Shown here: positions 54,907 through 63,078 of the stretch, piece after piece
How positions within the stretch are numbered: position 1 is the stretch's first letter
Layout: each line of letters starts with the position of its first letter
NCBI RefSeq assembly: GCF_019334345.1
Contig: NZ_JAHWQX010000001.1
Coordinates: 1,061,001 to 1,125,000 of the forward strand
Direction of reading: 5' to 3'
Length of the DNA stretch: 64,000 bases
Origin: Neohoeflea coraliihabitans
GTDB taxonomy: Bacteria > Pseudomonadota > Alphaproteobacteria > Rhizobiales > Rhizobiaceae
Position numbers and translations under genes: made by a program
The notes under the pieces: model-generated
What the model was told of the DNA's origin: nothing
Seen by the model: only the letters and a program-made list of their open reading frames with translations
Databases searched by the model: none

Positions 54907-54994
54907 TCAGCCGGAGGGCGGCCGCAGAATCCTTGCTCCGATCGGCGGCCGAAGCTGACCCTGCAAGCGGGAGCCGGCGCGGGTCGAGACTTCA

Positions 54995-56011
54995 TCACCC
55001 CTTCAGCAGGGCGCGGGCGGTATGCTCGTCGGTGATGAACACGGTAGGGCCCAGCAACTGCATTGCGCCGCGCAGGGCCTGGATTTTTTCGGCGCCGCCG
55101 GAGGTCAGGATGCGAAGCGGTGCCTTCCTCAAACAGGCGATCTCGACCGACATCCCGCGGTCATTGATCTCGTGATCGACCAGTCGCCCGTCACTGTCGA
55201 AGAAGTGGAAGAGCAGGTCGCCGACCGCACCCTTCGCTGCCAGTTCCTCACGCTCTTTTTCGCAGAGGTAGCCGCCACGGTAGAAGGTGGTCACCGAGTC
55301 GATGTCACCCACGGACACAACCACCGCATCGAGCGCTTCGGCCATCGCCAGCACGTCGTTCAGTCCGCAGCGTTCGATCAGAGCGCGCTTGGTCTCTACG
55401 CTGTCAACCACGGCGGGAGCCGGGATGAGATAGCCATCGCCCTTGAAGATCTGCGCAAAGCGCCAAGCGAATTCCGGAGGGTTGAAGTCGCGTGCGATGC
55501 CGACGCCTCCCAGAAGGGCGATCGCTTTGAAGTCGTCCAGCGGCCGGGCGCGGATGTAGGCGATCGAACTCGACAAAGTGCGCCCCCAGCCGACGCCGAC
55601 CGACATCCCTGACATCATCGCTTTCGATAGATAGCCGCCTGTCGCTGCCCCGATAACAGAAATTGGATCGGCAGTGGCATCGCTTATCGGTGCGACCACG
55701 GCCTCATCAAGTCCAAAACGCTTTTCAAGTTCACGCTCGAGACGGATGATCTCTGTCAGCTCCGCCTCGATGCTGATCTTGACTTCCTGGCGCGTGCGCG
55801 CCTCGGCGAGCATGCGCACGACGCTGACGCGGCCAATACCGAGCACCTCGGCAATCTCGTTCTGGGTCATCTGCTCGATGAAATACATCCACGCGGCGCG
55901 CGCGCGCAATCGATCCGAGCGCGTGTTCTCCGTGGCTTCCGGCAGTGAGGAATCGGCGCCTCGATTTCGGCTGGTCGATCGCGCGCTCTTGTTCCTTCGA
56001 TCCCTGCCCAT
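54995..56011 (-). CDS. SorC-family transcriptional regulator of the glucitol-type PTS operon
   Basis: This 338-residue protein has an Arg/Ser-rich N-terminal tail and a helix-turn-helix (MTQNEIAEVLGIGRVSVVRML, about 48-68). A SorC sugar-binding domain follows (about 85-335; VGWGRTLSSSIAYIR, GAVGDLLFHFFDSDGRL, ILTSGGAEKIQALRGAM). It is the last gene in line after the PTS genes on the same strand, 101 bp beyond the HPr-EI fusion, and probably responds to the phosphorylated polyol. Confidence 0.88.
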   Translation of the reverse strand: MGRDRRNKSARSTSRNRGADSSLPEATENTRSDRLRARAAWMYFIEQMTQNEIAEVLGIGRVSVVRMLAEARTRQEVKISIEAELTEIIRLERELEKRFGLDEAVVAPISDATADPISVIGAATGGYLSKAMMSGMSVGVGWGRTLSSSIAYIRARPLDDFKAIALLGGVGIARDFNPPEFAWRFAQIFKGDGYLIPAPAVVDSVETKRALIERCGLNDVLAMAEALDAVVVSVGDIDSVTTFYRGGYLCEKEREELAAKGAVGDLLFHFFDSDGRLVDHEINDRGMSVEIACLRKAPLRILTSGGAEKIQALRGAMQLLGPTVFITDEHTARALLKG

Positions 56012-56112
56012 GCACCCTACCCTGCTCGATCCTTGGCTCGCGGCGGGCTGTCAATGCGGATCCGGGCGGAGGAGACCTGCGCGCCGCGAACCAACCGCCC
56101 TTGCGGAGAGAT

Positions 56113-58086
56113 CTACTCGTTTTCCAACAGTTCGCACACCTGCTTTTTGACGGAAAGAATGGATGCCGGGCTCATTGAGAGCTCGGTCAGACCCATTTCC
56201 AGGAACCGGGGCACCAGGTCTTCACGCGCGGCCACCTCGCCGCACATTCCGATTTCAATGCCGGCTTCGCGCGCAGCGGCGGCGGCCTGGGCAATTGCGC
56301 TCATCACCGCCGGATGGGCTGCATCGTTGAGAGCGGCAACCGCCGGATTGAGCCGGTCGGCGGCCATCACATACTGGGTGAGATCATTCGTTCCGATGGA
56401 GAAGAAAGCCGCCTCGCGGGCCAGAAGCGGAGCGGAGAACACGGCCGCGGGGGTCTCGATCATCACGCCGAGCTCGAAATCGGAGTGTGCGTGTCCCTCC
56501 TGCGTCAGCTCGGCCTTGCATTCATCGATAAGCGCTCGCGTGAGGCGCAACTCTTCGATGCGAGATACCATCGGCAGCATGACCTTGAGATTTCCGCTCA
56601 CCGCTGCGCGCAGAAGAGCCCGCAACTGCGGCTTGAAGATGTCCGGTCGATCAAGACACATCCGTATCCCCCGCCAGCCGAGAAACGGGTTGTCTTCTTC
56701 GACGAAATCAATGCCGGCTATCGGCTTGTCCCCGCCGACATCGAGCGTGCGGATGATCACCGGATGCGGTGCGAACGCCGCCGCGAGCTTCGCATAGGTT
56801 TCCGTCTGCATATCTTCCGACGGCAGATGCATGTGACGCATGAACAGAAGTTCGGTTCGAAACAGCCCGACGCCCATTGCACCGGCTTCAAGCGCCACAT
56901 CGATCTCATCAAGCGAGCCGAGGTTTGCAGCAATGTGGATCAACTGGCCGTCCGCGCGGCGGGGCTCCGCCGTCCGGAACGCTTTCAGGGCCGCCCGTTC
57001 TTGCTCGTCGGCCGCGATCTCCTCCTCTAGCCGCACGCGGGTATCCGCGTCCGGATCCGCAAAGACGAGACCACGCGTACCGTCAACGCCAATCTGTTCG
57101 GCGTTTCGCATCTGCTCAACGCTGTCCCCGATCCCGAGAACGGCCGGAATGCCGTGAGTGCGGGCGATGATCGCCACATGCGAGGTTGCCCCGCCGTGAC
57201 CGCAGACAATGCCGCCGAGCCGCTTCAAAGGCGCGCGCGCAAGGTCCCAGGCGCCGATGTCACTGGCAACGAGAATCGCCCCTTCGGCGAGATCGTCCAG
57301 TCGAACTTCCTCCTCGCCGAGCAAGGCCAGGCAGATCTGCCGCGCGACCGATTGCAGATCCTCCGCGCGCGCCCTGAGATAGGCATCTTCAAGCTTGGAA
57401 AATTCATCGACAAGGCGCGTCGAAGCGGCGATCACCGCCGAGACGGCATCCAGGCCGCCGTCGATAATGGCCTCGCTGGCACTCTTCAACTCATCGTCGC
57501 CCGCTATATCGCGCAGGGCCTGCAAAATCTGGCGGTCGGTGTCGGCAATGCCAGGGTCGGAAATGGAAGCATCAAGGCGGCGCTCCACCGTCGTCACCGC
57601 CTGCGCCAGGCGGGCTTTCTCCTTCGGGCGATCCGCCGGCGCCAGCGACACTTCGGCCGGCACGATCTTCGGTGGAAAATGCGCGAAAACCGGTCCGAGG
57701 GCGATGCCGCGGCTGGCCGCGGCTCCGGGAACCGCATTGCTAGGAACTGAGACTGCCGCTTCGCGATCCACCGGAGCGGCATCCGAAGGCGCGCCGTCCG
57801 AAGCCATGGTGCCGCCGGCCTCATCAATACCGGCGGCAGAATCCTCAAGGTAGGAAATCAGCATCTCGACGGCCTCGACAGCATCAGCGCCCTCGGCACT
57901 GATCGTCACCTCGTCATTTTCCTTGACGCCGAGCAGCATGACCTTGACCGAACTCTTGGCGTTCGCCTGCTTGCCGCTCTTGCGGATCTCGATAGTGCTT
58001 TCAAAGCTCTTGGCAAGCTTGACAAAGCGTGTGGCGGGGCGAGCGTGCAAGCCCTCATGCACTCTGACGATGGTCGAGCGTTCCAT
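56113..58086 (-). CDS. fused HPr-Enzyme I phosphotransferase of the PTS
   Basis: This 657-residue protein joins an HPr domain (1-86; active His14 in EGLHARPA) through an Ala/Pro/Ser linker to Enzyme I (about 118-657). The EI phosphohistidine is His303 in CGHGGATSHVAI, and the C-terminal PEP-binding region includes Cys in IGMCGEVAAREDL. It takes phosphate from PEP and passes it to the IIA protein encoded just upstream. It is not the nitrogen-type PtsP, since it lacks an N-terminal GAF domain. It lies 69 bp after IIA. Confidence 0.92.
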   Translation of the reverse strand: MERSTIVRVHEGLHARPATRFVKLAKSFESTIEIRKSGKQANAKSSVKVMLLGVKENDEVTISAEGADAVEAVEMLISYLEDSAAGIDEAGGTMASDGAPSDAAPVDREAAVSVPSNAVPGAAASRGIALGPVFAHFPPKIVPAEVSLAPADRPKEKARLAQAVTTVERRLDASISDPGIADTDRQILQALRDIAGDDELKSASEAIIDGGLDAVSAVIAASTRLVDEFSKLEDAYLRARAEDLQSVARQICLALLGEEEVRLDDLAEGAILVASDIGAWDLARAPLKRLGGIVCGHGGATSHVAIIARTHGIPAVLGIGDSVEQMRNAEQIGVDGTRGLVFADPDADTRVRLEEEIAADEQERAALKAFRTAEPRRADGQLIHIAANLGSLDEIDVALEAGAMGVGLFRTELLFMRHMHLPSEDMQTETYAKLAAAFAPHPVIIRTLDVGGDKPIAGIDFVEEDNPFLGWRGIRMCLDRPDIFKPQLRALLRAAVSGNLKVMLPMVSRIEELRLTRALIDECKAELTQEGHAHSDFELGVMIETPAAVFSAPLLAREAAFFSIGTNDLTQYVMAADRLNPAVAALNDAAHPAVMSAIAQAAAAAREAGIEIGMCGEVAAREDLVPRFLEMGLTELSMSPASILSVKKQVCELLENE

Positions 58087-58155
58087 AATTTCAACCTGTA
58101 TTTGCTAGCGGATCGTCGTCGCCCCAGCGCTGCTGGCGGAGCGGCTATCGATTGT

Positions 58156-58533
58156 CTATTCGCCGATTATGATTTCGGCGCCGGCCACGAGGCTGGCAGC
58201 CAGAGCGGTCGCATCCACTTCCTCGGCGCAGATCTCGCCCGGCCGCTCTGCCGCACTGGCACCGTTGAAGGAGATCACCACGTGGCCAATCTCCTGCACC
58301 TTTTTCCAGGCCGTCTCACCGAGCGCGGTGATCCGGCTCGATAGTGTCCCGATGCGGATCGTCGTCCCGACAGCCGGTACATCCGCCGCCGGCGCATCAC
58401 CCTTGTGCAGGACAGATACCTCGGCAAGTTCGTCGGGTGCACCATCGGCGAACAGGATGACCACCCCGCCTTCGGCGAGATCGGCGACTTCCGGCCCCAC
58501 GGCAGTGATGCGCGTTCTCAGATACACCGGCAT
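58156..58533 (-). CDS. srlB: PTS glucitol/sorbitol-type IIA component
   Basis: This 125-residue protein of the GutA/SrlB family has the likely phosphoacceptor His43 in SVLHKGD and the C-terminal GHVVISFNGASAAERPGEI typical of the family. It relays phosphate from HPr to IIB. GGAG precedes ATG 58533. A 12-bp hairpin separates it from the IIB gene. Confidence 0.92.
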   Translation of the reverse strand: MPVYLRTRITAVGPEVADLAEGGVVILFADGAPDELAEVSVLHKGDAPAADVPAVGTTIRIGTLSSRITALGETAWKKVQEIGHVVISFNGASAAERPGEICAEEVDATALAASLVAGAEIIIGE

Positions 58534-58564
58534 GCAAATGGCTCCGTCATTTGGTTATCAATAT

Positions 58565-58596
58565 GGCGGTCGGGACCATGTGGCGTCCCGACCGCC
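58565..58596. terminator. long hairpin between the PTS IIB and IIA genes
   Basis: GGCGGTCGGGAC and GTCCCGACCGCC form a perfect 12-bp stem with an 8-base loop in the 69-bp gap. It begins 6 bases after the IIB stop on the operon strand. No T-run follows, so it is more likely an RNA-processing, stabilising or partial attenuation element that changes the ratio of the membrane and soluble components. Confidence 0.6.
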
Positions 58597-58602
58597 AGGG
58601 TT

Positions 58603-59604
58603 CTACAGAACGAGTAGGCTGACCACCCAGGCCAACAGGACCGAGATCGGCCCCATGAACTGGCGGCTGACCAGAACAGCCGGCACGCCGATCTCGATCG
58701 TTTTCGGCTTCGCCTCACCCAGCGCCAGGCCGACCGGGACAAAGTCACAGCCCACCTGCGTGTTGTAGGCAAACAGCGCCGGCAATGCCATCGCCGGCGA
58801 GATCGTCCCATTGGCAATCTGCGGGCCGATAATGGCGACACCGATCACCTGGGCGATCACGGCACCTGGTCCGAGGATTGGCGACAGGAAGGGCAGGCCG
58901 CAAATGGCGGAGATGACCAGCAGACCGACGATGTTGTTGGCCAACGGCCCCATCGGCTGCGCCAGGATATCGCCGATCCCCGTATAGAGGATCAGACCGA
59001 TCAGCATGGTCACGAAAGCCATGAACGGCAGCACGTTGCGGATAACCTGATCGATGGTTCGACGGCCGGCATTGAAGAAGATGCTCACGACCCGGCCCAT
59101 CACGCGACCGATACCCGAGATCATGCCGACAAATCCGCCCTCACTGGAGGCAGGTGCCAACGGCGCTGTGGCCGCCTTCTGGCTCGATAGCGGTTCCTGC
59201 GTGCCAGCCGCGATTGCCGCTTCAGACCCATCGGCGAGAGCGATGTTCTCCGCCGTCACGCCGGACACATAGATGTCCTCGGTGATGAATTCTGCCAGCG
59301 GGCCGGCCTGTCCGACCGGGGTCAGATTGACGGTGGGGATGCGCTTGCGCGGATACACCCCGCAACGTGCGGTGCCACCGCAGTCGACAACCACCACAGC
59401 CATTTCCCCCTCGACGGGCGGTGACTTGAAGCCGTCGACAGCTTCGGCGCCGGTCAGGTCGGCTATTCTCTGCGCCACCGGATGGATTCCGCCCCCGGTG
59501 ACCGAGACCACCTTGTTACGCTCCATGGTTGGCTGGATGACCAGCGGGCCACCCCAGCCACCTGAGCCCTTTGATATGCGGACTGCTTTGTATTCGTTTG
59601 CCAT
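58603..59604 (-). CDS. srlE: PTS glucitol/sorbitol-type IIB component (IIBC2, SrlE-like)
   Basis: This 333-residue protein has an N-terminal IIB domain (about 1-120) with phosphoacceptor Cys75 in VVDCGGTARCGVYPRKRIPT. A membrane domain follows (about 175-333) with several helices, including GLLVISAICGLPFLSPILGPG. It transfers phosphate to the incoming polyol with the IIC protein. It starts 16 bp after the IIC gene. Confidence 0.92.
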   Translation of the reverse strand: MANEYKAVRISKGSGGWGGPLVIQPTMERNKVVSVTGGGIHPVAQRIADLTGAEAVDGFKSPPVEGEMAVVVVDCGGTARCGVYPRKRIPTVNLTPVGQAGPLAEFITEDIYVSGVTAENIALADGSEAAIAAGTQEPLSSQKAATAPLAPASSEGGFVGMISGIGRVMGRVVSIFFNAGRRTIDQVIRNVLPFMAFVTMLIGLILYTGIGDILAQPMGPLANNIVGLLVISAICGLPFLSPILGPGAVIAQVIGVAIIGPQIANGTISPAMALPALFAYNTQVGCDFVPVGLALGEAKPKTIEIGVPAVLVSRQFMGPISVLLAWVVSLLVL

Positions 59605-59620
59605 TGTCTTCCCCCCGACC

Positions 59621-60367
59621 TTACAGCTCGATGCCCTGACGGCGTGCCATGATGGCGGTGATACGCTCGGTGAGAATGCCCTTGAGCAGGATCACGACGA
59701 GGCCGACGAGGGCGTACCAGATGGCGACCTGGATGTGATAACCGTCAGGCACCACCCCGTTGCCCTCAAGTTCCAGCAGCGCCACCAGGATACCGCCCCA
59801 GACGAAGTATTCGCCGGGATTAATGTGCGGGAAAAGACCAAGCGGTGGATGCACGTAGGACACGGCGGCGTCGTAGAAGGCCGGCTTGTGTTTTTCTTCG
59901 AGAAACGTCCCGAAAGTGTAAGCCATCGGGTTGGTCAGAAAGAAGACCGCCAGCACCGGCAGCACGGTGTAGCGGGTCAGCGCGATACGACCGGCGCTGC
60001 GCGCCAGACCATGCACGCGCTTCTCGCCAACCAGCTCGGTCACGGCGTAAAACGCGGTCATGAGCACCACCAGCGTCGGGATGATGCCGGTCACGAATCC
60101 CGCAAAGACCTCTCCGCCCTTCTGAAAGATGCCGATGAAGTATTTGCCGATGCCGGTCAGCCAGCCCAGCTGTTCTTCCTGCGAGACGTTGTCCAGCCGC
60201 TCCCGGAATTCCTCTACCGACAATTCGGTACTTGCCTGAGCCAGCACGACCAGGTCGCTGCCGCGCTCCGCCCCCTGTTGCGCAACGTCACCCGCCAGCG
60301 CCCCCGCATAGTGCAGATTCTGCGCTGCGAGATCGGCGTGTTGCGCCAATATCGACAAGAATGACAT
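59621..60367 (-). CDS. srlA: PTS glucitol/sorbitol-type IIC component (SrlA-like)
   Basis: This 248-residue membrane protein has an extra N-terminal helical segment of about 70 residues. Family landmarks follow: GKYFIGIFQKGGEVFAGFVTGI, NPMAYTFG and NPGEYFVWGGI. E. coli SrlA is about 60 residues shorter, so the N-terminal addition is unusual. It forms the transport channel with the IIB/C protein. Confidence 0.92.
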   Translation of the reverse strand: MSFLSILAQHADLAAQNLHYAGALAGDVAQQGAERGSDLVVLAQASTELSVEEFRERLDNVSQEEQLGWLTGIGKYFIGIFQKGGEVFAGFVTGIIPTLVVLMTAFYAVTELVGEKRVHGLARSAGRIALTRYTVLPVLAVFFLTNPMAYTFGTFLEEKHKPAFYDAAVSYVHPPLGLFPHINPGEYFVWGGILVALLELEGNGVVPDGYHIQVAIWYALVGLVVILLKGILTERITAIMARRQGIEL

Positions 60368-60420
60368 TAGATATCCTCCTCCTGAACCTTTGCCCTCGGT
60401 TCACGTGTTTGTGTTGATAT

Positions 60421-60858
60421 TCAGGCCGAGGCGAGTGCCGTCGGCATGGCCAGTGCGGGCTCTTCACCCGCCTCCAACTTCCGGTCAATTTGTTCGACGG
60501 CCTGGGCAACGGCTGCCGTGACTCCCGGTCTGCTGTCCCCAAAGATCGCCGGGTCCGCACGAAGTTTTTCGAGCGGCAGATCTTCGAATTGCTGTTGACG
60601 CTGAAACTTTGTGAACACCGACCAGCCCGACATCACCAAAAGCCGCTGCACTTTCAGATCAGAGGATACGACGAGAATGACGATCGCCCCTTTTCGCAGC
60701 CGCCCCTGACGACTGCCCGCGCCGACATAGCCATCGGTGAATTTTTCAGTGATGCCCTTGAAGACGTCGGAATAATGCCGCATCTGCAACCAGACGCCAT
60801 AGGACTGCAAAGCCCAGACCACGCCCAGAAGCAACAAACCCCACTGCCAGATTGCCAT
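60421..60858 (-). CDS. gutM: GutM-family protein (glucitol operon activator type)
   Basis: This 145-residue protein has one N-terminal membrane helix (WQWGLLLLGVVWALQSY) and a cytoplasmic GutM domain (GYVGAGSRQGRLRKGAIVILV, KVQRLLVMSGWSVFTKF). GutM enhances glucitol operon expression in E. coli, although the membrane segment suggests an indirect effect. GGGAGGG precedes ATG 60858; the open frame to 61296 is not coding. It is the first gene of the PTS operon. Confidence 0.88.
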   Translation of the reverse strand: MAIWQWGLLLLGVVWALQSYGVWLQMRHYSDVFKGITEKFTDGYVGAGSRQGRLRKGAIVILVVSSDLKVQRLLVMSGWSVFTKFQRQQQFEDLPLEKLRADPAIFGDSRPGVTAAVAQAVEQIDRKLEAGEEPALAMPTALASA

Positions 60859-60921
60859 CCGGTTTCCCTCCCCAAGAGCCGCGCCCGTCACCCTGCACGG
60901 GCTGCTCGGCAAATTAAGAAC

Positions 60922-60949
60922 ATTTGTATTCTTCAATGTCAATTTGTAT
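60922..60949. promoter_or_regulatory. direct repeats upstream of the PTS operon
   Basis: ATTTGTAT occurs twice, at 60922-60929 and 60942-60949, exactly 20 bp start to start (about two helical turns). TTCAATGT lies between them at 60932-60939. The region is the AT-rich gap between gutM and the divergent HAD gene and is a sensible target for the SorC regulator. Confidence 0.35.
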
Positions 60950-61047
60950 ATGTGCAAAACAGCGTCTTGATCGCGCTGTCGCCATTGAAAAACATGTCGA
61001 CCGCGCCTCAACCACCTTGCCCCGATCCAATCATAGAAAGTGCCCCC

Positions 61048-61722
61048 ATGTCTGACATCCTCATGGTCTTCGACTGCGACGGCGTCCTTGTTGACAGCGA
61101 ACCACTTGCGGCCGAGGCCTATGTGGAGGTTTATCGGCGCCACGGCCTGCAGATCGGACCCGAGGCGGTTGCCGCATGCGTGGGGCTGAAACAGGGCGAT
61201 ATCATCGCCAAGATCGGGGCCGATACTGGCCAGCACCTGCCGGCTGCAGGGACCGACGACATCTGGCCGGTGACCCGCGCTCTGTTCACCGAGCAATTGC
61301 AGCCGATGCCGGCCCTGTCCGATTTTCTGCGCCGCCTTGCCAGTGCCCGCTGTGTCGCCTCCTCTTCATCCCTCGAACGCATTCATCACAGTCTTGCCGT
61401 CACTCAACTCGCTCCGCTGCTCGGAGACGGGATCTTCTCGTCTTCGATGGTCGCCCGTGGCAAGCCGGCGCCGGATCTGTTTGAGCATGCTGCCCGCGAA
61501 ATGGGCTTCGCTCCGGAAAAGTGCATCGTCATCGAGGATTCGCCGTTCGGCATCGAAGGCGCCGTTGCCGCCGGGATGACAGCCATCGGCTTTACCGCTG
61601 GCAGCCACAGCTACCCAGGTCATGCCGCTGCATTGTCTGCGGCCGGCGCCCATGTGGTGTGCGACTCCTTTTCGGCGGTCGAGCGTCATCTCGCAAGCAT
61701 CGGAGTAGCGGCGTTCGCCTGA
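61048..61722 (+). CDS. HAD-superfamily phosphatase (subfamily IA, beta-phosphoglucomutase-like)
   Basis: This 224-residue protein has the nucleophile motif FDCDGVLVDSE (about 8-18), motif II SSSS, motif III lysine in GKPAPDLFEHA and motif IV IEDSPFGIEGA. It hydrolyses small phosphate esters or isomerises sugar phosphates. It diverges from the PTS operon, so a polyol or sugar phosphate made by that PTS is a likely substrate. The ribosome-binding site at ATG 61048 is weak; an in-frame ATG at 60993 would add 18 residues. Confidence 0.87.
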   Translation: MSDILMVFDCDGVLVDSEPLAAEAYVEVYRRHGLQIGPEAVAACVGLKQGDIIAKIGADTGQHLPAAGTDDIWPVTRALFTEQLQPMPALSDFLRRLASARCVASSSSLERIHHSLAVTQLAPLLGDGIFSSSMVARGKPAPDLFEHAAREMGFAPEKCIVIEDSPFGIEGAVAAGMTAIGFTAGSHSYPGHAAALSAAGAHVVCDSFSAVERHLASIGVAAFA

Positions 61723-61746
61723 ACTGAGCAGCGCGCGCTGCGATCC

Positions 61747-63078
61747 TCAGACCAGCAGACGCAGCGGATTTTCGATCAGCCGCTGAAAGGAAGCCAGAAG
61801 CTCGGCGGCGAGCGCTCCGTCCACAGCGCGATGATCCGTGGAGAGTGTCACCGACATCATCGTCGCAGCACAGATCTTTCCATTCTTCGCCACGGCCCGC
61901 TCCTGGCCGGCTCCAACGGCCAGGATGGTCGCATGCGGCGGATTGACCACGGCTGAGAAGTTCTGGATACCGAACATGCCGAGATTGGACACCGCGGTGG
62001 TGCCCCCCTGAAATTCCAGGGTCTTGAGCTTGCGCTCGCGCGCCCGTCCGGCGAGATCCTTCACCTCGTTGGAAATGGCGGACAGGCTTTTTTGCTCGGC
62101 ACGCCGCACGATCGGGGTGATCAGCCCGCCGGGGATCGAGACGGCAACGCCCACGTCCACCTGCTGGTGCAGGACCATCGCATCCTGGGTCCAGGACACA
62201 TTGGCCTCGGCAATGTCAGCCAAGGCCATCGCGTGTGCCTTGATGATGAAATCATTCACCGACAGCTTATAGGCCGGCGTGCTGTGATCAGACAGCAAGG
62301 GAGCAGCCGCGTTGAGCTCCTTCCTCAACGCCAGCAGGGCATCGATCGCGCAATCGAGTGTCAGATAGAAATGAGGGACTGTGCTCTTCGCCTCGGTGAG
62401 CCGCCGGGCAATGGTCCGGCGCATGCTGTCATGGCGCCGCAGCTCATAGGTGCCCTCCTGAAAGAGATCGAGCACCTTCGCTGCGTCGGACGACGCTGTG
62501 CCTGGATCCTCAGCACCCTCGGTCACGGTTCCTGGCGCCGCGACCGCAGTCGCGGCCGCGGTATTTTCCGCCGAGAATGCATCCAGATCGGCCTTGACGA
62601 TCCGCCCGCGCGGGCCGGATCCGGCAACCTCTGCCAGGTCGATGCCCAGCTCCCGCGCTTTTCTACGCGCTAGCGGCGTTGCACGGACCGCACCAGACTC
62701 AGCAGCCGCCTTGGATGGCGCCGCCGTCGTCGGGCTTGAGGCAGGTTGCGGCTGCAATTTTGCATCCGCCGCATCCGCCTTGTCCTGCTGCGTGTCGGCA
62801 GCAGCTGCCGCCGGCTCCGGAGCGGAATCAACGGCCTCGCCCTCGCGATAGATCCAGGCAACCACTTCGCCCACCGGGATGTCAACGCCGGCCTTCCCGG
62901 TTACATGACGCAACGTGCCACTTTCGGGCGCTTCGATCTCCATCGCCGCCTTGTCGGTCTCGATCTCGAACAGCACATCGCCCTTCTTGACCGCGTCGCC
63001 CTCTGCCACGCTCCAGCTGGAGATCTGTCCCGTCGCCATGTCCATGTCGACTTTCGGCAGGATAACTTCGACAGGCAT
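61747..63078 (-). CDS. dihydrolipoamide acyltransferase (E2) of a 2-oxoacid or acetoin dehydrogenase complex
   Basis: This 443-residue protein has one lipoyl domain (1-80; lipoyl Lys43 in ETDKAAME), an Ala/Pro linker, an E1/E3-binding domain (about 128-165; ATPLARRKARELGIDL) and the catalytic domain (about 210-443) with His416 and Asp420 in STDHRAVDG. It passes the acyl group to CoA. Its ATG overlaps the E1-beta stop by one base. One lipoyl domain fits either pyruvate or acetoin dehydrogenase. Confidence 0.9.
   Translation of the reverse strand: MPVEVILPKVDMDMATGQISSWSVAEGDAVKKGDVLFEIETDKAAMEIEAPESGTLRHVTGKAGVDIPVGEVVAWIYREGEAVDSAPEPAAAAADTQQDKADAADAKLQPQPASSPTTAAPSKAAAESGAVRATPLARRKARELGIDLAEVAGSGPRGRIVKADLDAFSAENTAAATAVAAPGTVTEGAEDPGTASSDAAKVLDLFQEGTYELRRHDSMRRTIARRLTEAKSTVPHFYLTLDCAIDALLALRKELNAAAPLLSDHSTPAYKLSVNDFIIKAHAMALADIAEANVSWTQDAMVLHQQVDVGVAVSIPGGLITPIVRRAEQKSLSAISNEVKDLAGRARERKLKTLEFQGGTTAVSNLGMFGIQNFSAVVNPPHATILAVGAGQERAVAKNGKICAATMMSVTLSTDHRAVDGALAAELLASFQRLIENPLRLLV

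Noticed and set aside
61728-61741. Perfect 14-bp palindrome GCAGCGCGCGCTGC between the HAD and E2 genes
   Set aside because: It could form a small hairpin between convergent genes but has no loop of its own and no T-run. Low-complexity GC alternation makes it weak evidence for a terminator.
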